A stretch of DNA of 34,673 bases from Desulfosporosinus sp. I2 (GTDB taxonomy: Bacteria; Bacillota; Desulfitobacteriia; Desulfitobacteriales; Desulfitobacteriaceae): NCBI RefSeq assembly GCF_000960765.1, contig NZ_JYNH01000037.1:1-34673 (forward strand). The letters are read 5' to 3'. Positions within the stretch are counted from its first letter, which is position 1. The number at the start of each line of letters is the position of its first letter. Shown in pieces: positions 30,651 through 34,673 of this stretch. The notes below the pieces were generated by a model. That model saw nothing but the letters and a program-made list of their open reading frames with translations. It ran no database searches and had not been told where the DNA came from. A program made the translations under genes and the position numbers.

Positions 30651-31457
30651 TTGAACGACTTTATAAGTGCCTTGATTTTAGGGATCGTGGAAGGAATTAC
30701 TGAATTTCTCCCTATTTCCTCTACAGGTCACTTAATCATCGTCAACCAGTTTGTTGGCTTCACGGAACAATTTGCTAAGATGTTTGATGTGGTGATACAA
30801 TTAGGTGCCATTCTCTCCGTTGTTGTTTACTTTCGAAAACGACTTATTCCCTTCGGAAATCTTAAATCCTCCAAGAATCAAAAAATATTTGACCTATGGA
30901 AAAAGACCATAGTTGGAGTTATCCCCGCGCTTGGTATTGGTTTTTTTGCCGCACATTACATAGAAGAACGTTTGTTTAATACAACCGTTGTTTCCATTGC
31001 CTTGATCGTCGGTGGACTAATTCTCTTATATATTGAAAACAAGCGACATTCCTTTAGTATTAAATCCATGGACCAACTGACTTATAGGACCGCTTTTACG
31101 ATCGGAATTATCCAATGTTTAGCTATGATACCAGGGACCTCACGCTCAGCCTCAACCATCATCGGAGCCATGTTATTAGGGGCTTCAAGAGTTGTGGCTG
31201 CAGAATTTTCCTTCTTTTTAGCAATTCCTACGATGGTGGCTGCTTCTGGCTACACATTACTAAAAAATGGGCTCATGCTCACCCCACATGAGTTTTTAGT
31301 GGTAGGGTTTGGGTTCTTCGTTTCGTTTGTTGTGGCCTGGGTAGTGATTGCAGGGTTCATGAACTATGTCAGCAAAAAGGATTTCAAACCGTTTGGTTAT
31401 TACCGAATTGTGCTTGGCATCATTGTTCTTTCGTATTTTGGTTTTCTTCGGCCCTAG
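30651..31457 (+). CDS. uppP: Undecaprenyl-diphosphatase
   Basis: A 268-residue BacA/UppP membrane phosphatase that recycles the C55 lipid carrier for wall synthesis. Signatures are EGITEFLPISSTGHL (residues 14-28) and PGTSRSASTIIGAMLLG (about 163-179), which form the active site facing out of the membrane. About eight helices. The start TTG 30651 begins NDFISALILG as in homologues; the ribosome site is weak (GAGATGAT). Confidence 0.93.
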   Translation: MNDFISALILGIVEGITEFLPISSTGHLIIVNQFVGFTEQFAKMFDVVIQLGAILSVVVYFRKRLIPFGNLKSSKNQKIFDLWKKTIVGVIPALGIGFFAAHYIEERLFNTTVVSIALIVGGLILLYIENKRHSFSIKSMDQLTYRTAFTIGIIQCLAMIPGTSRSASTIIGAMLLGASRVVAAEFSFFLAIPTMVAASGYTLLKNGLMLTPHEFLVVGFGFFVSFVVAWVVIAGFMNYVSKKDFKPFGYYRIVLGIIVLSYFGFLRP

Positions 31458-31497
31458 CAAACATAGGCAACTAGACAGTTTTATAAAGAAAACTTGG

Positions 31498-31578
31498 CTG
31501 GCGCCAAGCCTTGGCGTAGGCGGCCGCCTTAGTTGCCCTTATGCTTCCAGAAAGTATACAACGAAGTTATACTTTCTG
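31498..31578. repeat. Cluster of three palindromes after uppP
   Basis: CGCCAAGCCTTGGCG (about 31502-31516), the 12-bp AGGCGGCCGCCT (31518-31529) and an 11-bp inverted repeat (31548-31558, 31568-31578) lie within 80 bases. The block is GC-rich relative to its surroundings and has no gene. It could be a mobile hairpin repeat or a recombination site. Confidence 0.5.
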
Positions 31579-31591
31579 ACTAGTATCAAAT

Positions 31592-31626
31592 GAACCCCTC
31601 CAGAGCTTGACTCTGAAGGGGTTTTT
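31592..31626. terminator. Terminator of uppP
   Basis: AACCCCTCCAGAG and CTCTGAAGGGGTT pair around CTTGA, followed by TTTT. Confidence 0.8.
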
Positions 31627-31759
31627 CGTAGCGCATATTATCTAATTCATGAATCAAGCTCTTCGTACAGGTTAAGACAGCGCACCAAGAGTCCCATGTA
31701 TATCTCCCCTTATATTTTAAAACATTGATTTTGGCCTTGGCCGATTACTGCATTCATAG

Positions 31760-32341
31760 TTACTCAACCACTATCTCTCCATACATCCCCTTCGCAGCGT
31801 GTCCTGGAACTTGGCAAATGTAATAAAACGTACCACTTTGGAACGCTGTGAATGTGGTGGAAGCGGTTGGATAAACTTCATTTGCTGCCTGTGGGACGAC
31901 GGGCAGATATGCACCAGGATATACTGGCCCTTGCATCATGGACATGTAAGCATAGGGTGGAGGAGAAGCAATAATCTCCATTCCATGGGGCATTCCCGCA
32001 TCCTCATTGATTAGAGTCAGAGTAACCTTACTACCCTTAGGAACATTAATCGTTGGATTAACCAAACCACCGACCACAAACTTATCGTCGGCATTTTGGG
32101 GTCCACTGAATAAGACAACGTTTACATCTTGCCCCTTAAAGGTGACTGAATTACTATTCTTGTCAATTACGGCGGTTTTTAAGGAATTGCTCATTGCGTC
32201 ATTTGCGTTATTATTGTTTGTGATCTGATAGCTGGGATTCGGAGCGGTAAAGCCTCTCATCACTCCATAGCCGAATACGGTATTTGCAACAGCAAGAAGA
32301 ACCAAAAGTGTAATCCCAATAGTTAATGTGGATTTTTTCAT
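31760..32341 (-). CDS. Secreted blue-copper (cupredoxin) protein, sulfocyanin/rusticyanin-like
   Basis: A 193-residue protein with an N-terminal membrane anchor or signal (6-24), an Asn-rich spacer and a cupredoxin domain (about 62-193). Copper ligands can be read directly: His119 (GMPHGME), Cys176 (YYICQVPGH), His181 and Met186 (KGMYG). A Met/Pro/Tyr-rich insertion (PYAYMSMMQGPVYPGAY) resembles sulfocyanin-type proteins. Type I copper proteins transfer single electrons on the outer side of the membrane. Its promoter, site K, carries four 11-bp units, so copper biology is linked to the regulon. A blue-copper protein in a strict anaerobe is notable. RBS AGGAG. Confidence 0.88.
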   Translation of the reverse strand: MKKSTLTIGITLLVLLAVANTVFGYGVMRGFTAPNPSYQITNNNNANDAMSNSLKTAVIDKNSNSVTFKGQDVNVVLFSGPQNADDKFVVGGLVNPTINVPKGSKVTLTLINEDAGMPHGMEIIASPPPYAYMSMMQGPVYPGAYLPVVPQAANEVYPTASTTFTAFQSGTFYYICQVPGHAAKGMYGEIVVE

Positions 32342-32435
32342 TGACTTGCTCCTTTCTTTAGCCCTATTGAAGCACTACATACATAAATCATTACTGCAAG
32401 CTGACTGAATGACGTATCTCGTGCTTTACAATTTT

Positions 32436-32489
32436 AGTTTAAGACTTAATTATGATAAACTTATGAGAGAGTTATGAATTTCCTATGAA
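32436..32489 (-). promoter_or_regulatory. 11-bp-repeat promoter, site K (four units)
   Basis: The -10 TAAACT is at 32441-32436. Units are at 32446-32456, 32457-32467, 32468-32478 and 32479-32489, the last two ending ATGAA. The second unit stands at the 21-base offset. It drives the cupredoxin gene. Confidence 0.75.
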
Positions 32490-32614
32490 GCCCGCATGGG
32501 TATAGGGGGGAGCTTAAGGCTTCGGCAGGCCATAAAGGTTGGCTTCCAAAATATTTAAACATCATTTGGGAAAACTATATAAACCGTACCTTAATCTTGA
32601 AAGGCTGTGGTAAC

Positions 32615-33217
32615 TTGGATAGAGAAACCTTTTTGACGCGAAAACGCTACAATCGAACGTCAATATTTTATGATGTCATGGACCAGATGATCAAATCTGA
32701 CTTAAGAAGAAACGTCTTAAGCCAAGCAACTGGAGAAGTGTTAGAGGTCGGAGTAGGGACAGGTAAAAACCTCGAATTTTACCCTCATGGGTGTCAATTA
32801 ACAGGCATCGATCTAAGTCCTGGGATGTTGGATAAAGCAAGAGCCAAAGCGAACAAGCTGAAATTAACTGTGGATCTCCTGGAAATGGATGCTCAAAACA
32901 TGATTTTCCCTGACCATCGTTTTGACACGGTTGTTGCAACTTGTGTGTTCTGCTCAGTGCCTGATCCGATCAAGGGTTTAAAGGAGGTTAAACGAGTGTG
33001 TAAACCTAATGGGAAAATTATTTTATTGGAACATGTTCGGAGTGATAATCCGTTATTAGGTAAGATCATGGACATTTTAGATCCATTTACTGTCAGAATG
33101 ATGGGGCCGCACATTAACCGAAAGACTGTCGAGAATGTTGAAAGAGCAGGTATCCATATCAATAGTGTTCAGAATCAAGGGATGAACATTCTAAAGCTTA
33201 TTATTGCCGAACCCTAA
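32615..33217 (+). CDS. Class I SAM-dependent methyltransferase
   Basis: A 200-residue protein from TTG 32615 (AAAGG about 10 bases upstream); TTG 32597 is possible but has no site. AdoMet motif I is VLEVGVGTGKNLEFY, motif II TGIDLSPGMLDKARAKA, post-motif DRFDTVVATCVFCSVPDP-like (HRFDTVVATCVF). It resembles UbiE/phosphatidylethanolamine-methyltransferase relatives, but the substrate is unknown. A fragment of a near-identical gene lies at 1498-1635. It is convergent with the broken csoR. Confidence 0.85.
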   Translation: MDRETFLTRKRYNRTSIFYDVMDQMIKSDLRRNVLSQATGEVLEVGVGTGKNLEFYPHGCQLTGIDLSPGMLDKARAKANKLKLTVDLLEMDAQNMIFPDHRFDTVVATCVFCSVPDPIKGLKEVKRVCKPNGKIILLEHVRSDNPLLGKIMDILDPFTVRMMGPHINRKTVENVERAGIHINSVQNQGMNILKLIIAEP

Positions 33218-33224
33218 AAACAAA

Positions 33225-33477
33225 GTGGGAAATCCTTTTGAGACTTGGAGTCTAGTATTTCGCTCATCGGCTGAATTCGTAACCGATTCGACATATAGCT
33301 TTGCTTCCAACAGTGCAACTTTATGAACCGCGGAAAGAATGGCAGAAAGCTGGGTTAAACTATCTTGATGGGGTTTCTGACTTGGATCATGTTCTCCACT
33401 CCTGCTAAATGTCCACGTATTACTCTAATCCGATTGATAATGATGTTCTCGTTGCTTACTTGTTTGTTTAGAGCCAT
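33225..33477 (-). pseudogene. CsoR/RcnR-family metal-sensing repressor, frameshifted
   Basis: AAGGAG precedes ATG 33477. The frame reads ENIIINRIRVIRGHLAGVEN, then shifts near 33388 and resumes DPSQKPHQDSLTQLSAILSA, VHKVALLEAKLYVES. Helix 1 with RIRGHLAG is the family hallmark. The Cys ligands of copper-sensing CsoR are absent, so this belonged to another branch. A few bases appear to be lost between ENMI and DPSQ. Its 3' end runs into the methyltransferase gene. It is the last member of the SHOCT-DUF302 cluster. Confidence 0.75.
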
Positions 33478-33510
33478 GAGACACTCCTTAAAGATTGCGA
33501 CTTAGTTATA

Positions 33511-33534
33511 GTTGAGGCCACCTAAATGGTGGCC
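33511..33534. terminator. Hairpin between DUF302 gene and csoR remnant
   Basis: GAGGCCACC and GGTGGCCCTC pair around TAAAT, with no T-run on the minus strand. It may be an attenuating or processing hairpin rather than a full terminator. Confidence 0.4.
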
Positions 33535-33546
33535 CTCTATGATTTT

Positions 33547-33936
33547 TTATTTGCTGGCTTCAATAATCTGAATTAAATCAGTTTCCACTTGAGCTGCAAA
33601 ATCGTATAAGTGGGGATTGTCAAAAGTTTTGCTCAAATATGTGGGACGAATCATGCTAATAATCACTTCTCCGCTCCTATTTTCGTAAACGTTGATTCTG
33701 CAAGGCATAAGCAGACTGACGGTAATATCCACCTGTAAAGCTGTATGAGCATATTTGGCATTACAAACTTCAATTACTTTCAAGGGCTTGATTTCGAAGC
33801 CTTTTTCGCCAAGAGTAGCCATAACATCATGAACGTGGAGTACCCTAAAACTGTGACTGGCTGTCTGTTCTTTTATCCGTTGAACAGTCTCATCAAATGC
33901 TTGTGAAGCAATAACTTGATAAATCTTATCGTCCAC
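33547..33936 (-). CDS. DUF302 domain protein
   Basis: A 129-residue cytoplasmic protein (no signal). DUF302 features are FDETVQRIKEQTASHSFRVL, HVHDVMATLGEKGFEIKPLK, VIEVCNAKYAH and LLMPCRINVYENRSGEVIIS. Two conserved cysteines (CNAK and PCRI) are present. DUF302 proteins are common in sulfur- and metal-related loci, but their activity is not established. It is 48 bases after the SHOCT gene and in the same transcript from site L. The ribosome site is AGGGG. Confidence 0.85.
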   Translation of the reverse strand: MDDKIYQVIASQAFDETVQRIKEQTASHSFRVLHVHDVMATLGEKGFEIKPLKVIEVCNAKYAHTALQVDITVSLLMPCRINVYENRSGEVIISMIRPTYLSKTFDNPHLYDFAAQVETDLIQIIEASK

Positions 33937-33984
33937 TTTAAATCACCCCTAATTTAATTAATGTTATCGCTGTCGAAGACCTTA

Positions 33985-34266
33985 CTACTTAGAAAGATCT
34001 TGTTTGCGACGTTGATATTCTTCGGCATCAATTTCTCCTCTTGCATAACGTTCACGAAGAATATCCAATGCATTATTTGGAGCGTGATAACCCACTGGAG
34101 TTCTTGAACCATAGCCACGAAATAGTTTTACTCCAATCACAATTAAGGCTATCCAAAAGATAAGTTGCAACGCTATTCCGATCAAACTCATCCACCAGTA
34201 GTTACCGTTTCCCAAAAAACCATTTCCATATCCTGAGCTGTAGCCCCACATACCCCAACCCATCAT
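33985..34266 (-). CDS. Gly-rich membrane protein with C-terminal SHOCT domain
   Basis: A 93-residue protein. The N-terminus is MMGWGMWGYSSGYGNGFLGN, one transmembrane helix (about 26-48) follows, and the SHOCT motif is LDILRERYARGEIDAEEYQR. It is a paralogue of 14054-14338 and 21588-21872, more divergent in the Gly-rich part. AAGGAG lies 9 bases upstream. It is first in the cluster with DUF302 and the csoR remnant. Confidence 0.85.
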   Translation of the reverse strand: MMGWGMWGYSSGYGNGFLGNGNYWWMSLIGIALQLIFWIALIVIGVKLFRGYGSRTPVGYHAPNNALDILRERYARGEIDAEEYQRRKQDLSK

Positions 34267-34346
34267 AGTTGTTTTCTCCTTTCATTCTAGTGTTTCCATA
34301 AATGCTTTTCTTATGGATGGAAATCATTCGTTCGGGTAACATTTTT

Positions 34347-34400
34347 AGTCTACCAGCTCATTAAGACAATCCAATGAATTAGTTGTGAAGTTTTGGTGAA
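34347..34400 (-). promoter_or_regulatory. 11-bp-repeat promoter, site L
   Basis: The -10 TAGACT is at 34352-34347. Units are at 34368-34378, 34379-34389 and 34390-34400, all ending RTGAA, 21-base offset. It drives the SHOCT-DUF302 cluster. Confidence 0.75.
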
Positions 34401-34470
34401 CACCCCTAAACCCCAAGGAGGTTTACCGAGGGTATAAATCCAAATAACTAAGTCCAAGTAATTTAAATCA

Positions 34471-34512
34471 TAAAGCCTCTCCCTAGTTTTAAATAGATAA
34501 GAGGCTTTTTTC
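34471..34512. terminator. Terminator of the Met-rich gene at the window end
   Basis: AAAGCCTCT and AGAGGCTTTTTT pair around an AT-rich loop of about 20 bases. It lies 41 bases below the stop at 34553. Confidence 0.65.
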
Positions 34513-34552
34513 AAAGAGGTTCATAACCGCCCTCATCATTAAGGAATGAGAG

Positions 34553-34673
34553 TTACCTGCCTGATTGGGATGTACCCTGAAGTTGGCCCATCATTTGATT
34601 CATCTTGCTCACATTTTGCGCGCCAATTTCTTTCTTGAGTTCTTGATCCGAATTCATGAGAGATTGCATGCGA
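34553..34673 (-). CDS. Secreted Met-rich protein (family member 4), 3' part only
   Basis: The last 39 codons read RMQSLMNSDQELKKEIGAQN then VSKMNQMMGQLQGTSQSGR and stop. They align with the LMNSDPNVKAQMGQENLDKM core of the other members. The gene runs off the window edge, so signal peptide and promoter cannot be seen. Confidence 0.75.
   Translation of the reverse strand, partial: RMQSLMNSDQELKKEIGAQNVSKMNQMMGQLQGTSQSGR

Noticed and set aside
31551-31578. Sequence ACGAAGTTAT flanked by inverted TATA arms looks like a loxP half-site.
   Set aside because: Only part of one arm matches, the spacer and second arm do not, and the symmetric element is explained as a simple hairpin.

Overview
This window reads as a low-GC, Gram-positive, anaerobic sulfate reducer, most likely Desulfosporosinus or a close Peptococcaceae relative. 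The evidence is a DsrJ-DsrO-DsrP membrane module, a siroheme sulfite-reductase-like protein, MurT/GatD, an EndoA-type MazF toxin pair, a c-di-AMP riboswitch, Gram-positive ribosome binding sites (AGGAGG) and frequent GTG/TTG starts. The genus is an inference. No rRNA, tRNA or CRISPR array was seen.

Layout. 1-9.5 kb: a flavin-type small protein, a solo DsrJ, a DoxX protein, a Met-rich secreted protein, a Met-rich lipoprotein, a GGDEF protein, a decayed HD-GYP gene and an NlpC/P60 protein behind a c-di-AMP riboswitch. 9.5-11.9 kb: dsrJ-dsrO-dsrP operon, without dsrMK. 11.9-19.4 kb: lgt, SHOCT-domain and Met-rich genes, the sulfite-reductase-like gene and a rhodanese lipoprotein, set among many gene fragments. 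19.4-23.4 kb: a MerT-like membrane gene with an in-frame UGA, a cytochrome b5-DoxX fusion, an ECF sigma factor, a SHOCT/SHOCT/Met-rich operon and an RsbRD-type protein. 23.7-31.5 kb: ordinary core genes (polar amino acid ABC transporter, MazEF, MurT/GatD, UppP). 31.7 kb to the end: a blue-copper protein, a methyltransferase, a SHOCT-DUF302-CsoR cluster and the end of a fourth Met-rich gene.

Three observations stand out. (1) The MerT-like ORF (19370-19684, minus) has UGA where the second Cys of a C-x2-C pair is expected. A stem-loop with a GGUCU apical loop, the hallmark of bacterial SECIS elements, follows 27 bases later, so it is a candidate selenoprotein. (2) Thirteen sites carry tandem 11-bp repeats (N6-RTGAA on the plus strand). 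In eleven of them the first good repeat starts exactly 21 bases from the start of a -10-like hexamer. This looks like the operator of an OmpR/PhoB-type response regulator. It precedes the SHOCT, Met-rich, cupredoxin, lgt, NlpC/P60 and MerT-like genes. (3) The regions between these genes are full of collapsed transcription units, in which promoter, RBS or terminator survives while the coding part is deleted or reduced to a scrap. At least one junction shows 4-base microhomology. Together these suggest a co-regulated cell-envelope/metal/sulfur stress regulon that has expanded by duplication and is being eroded by short deletions.
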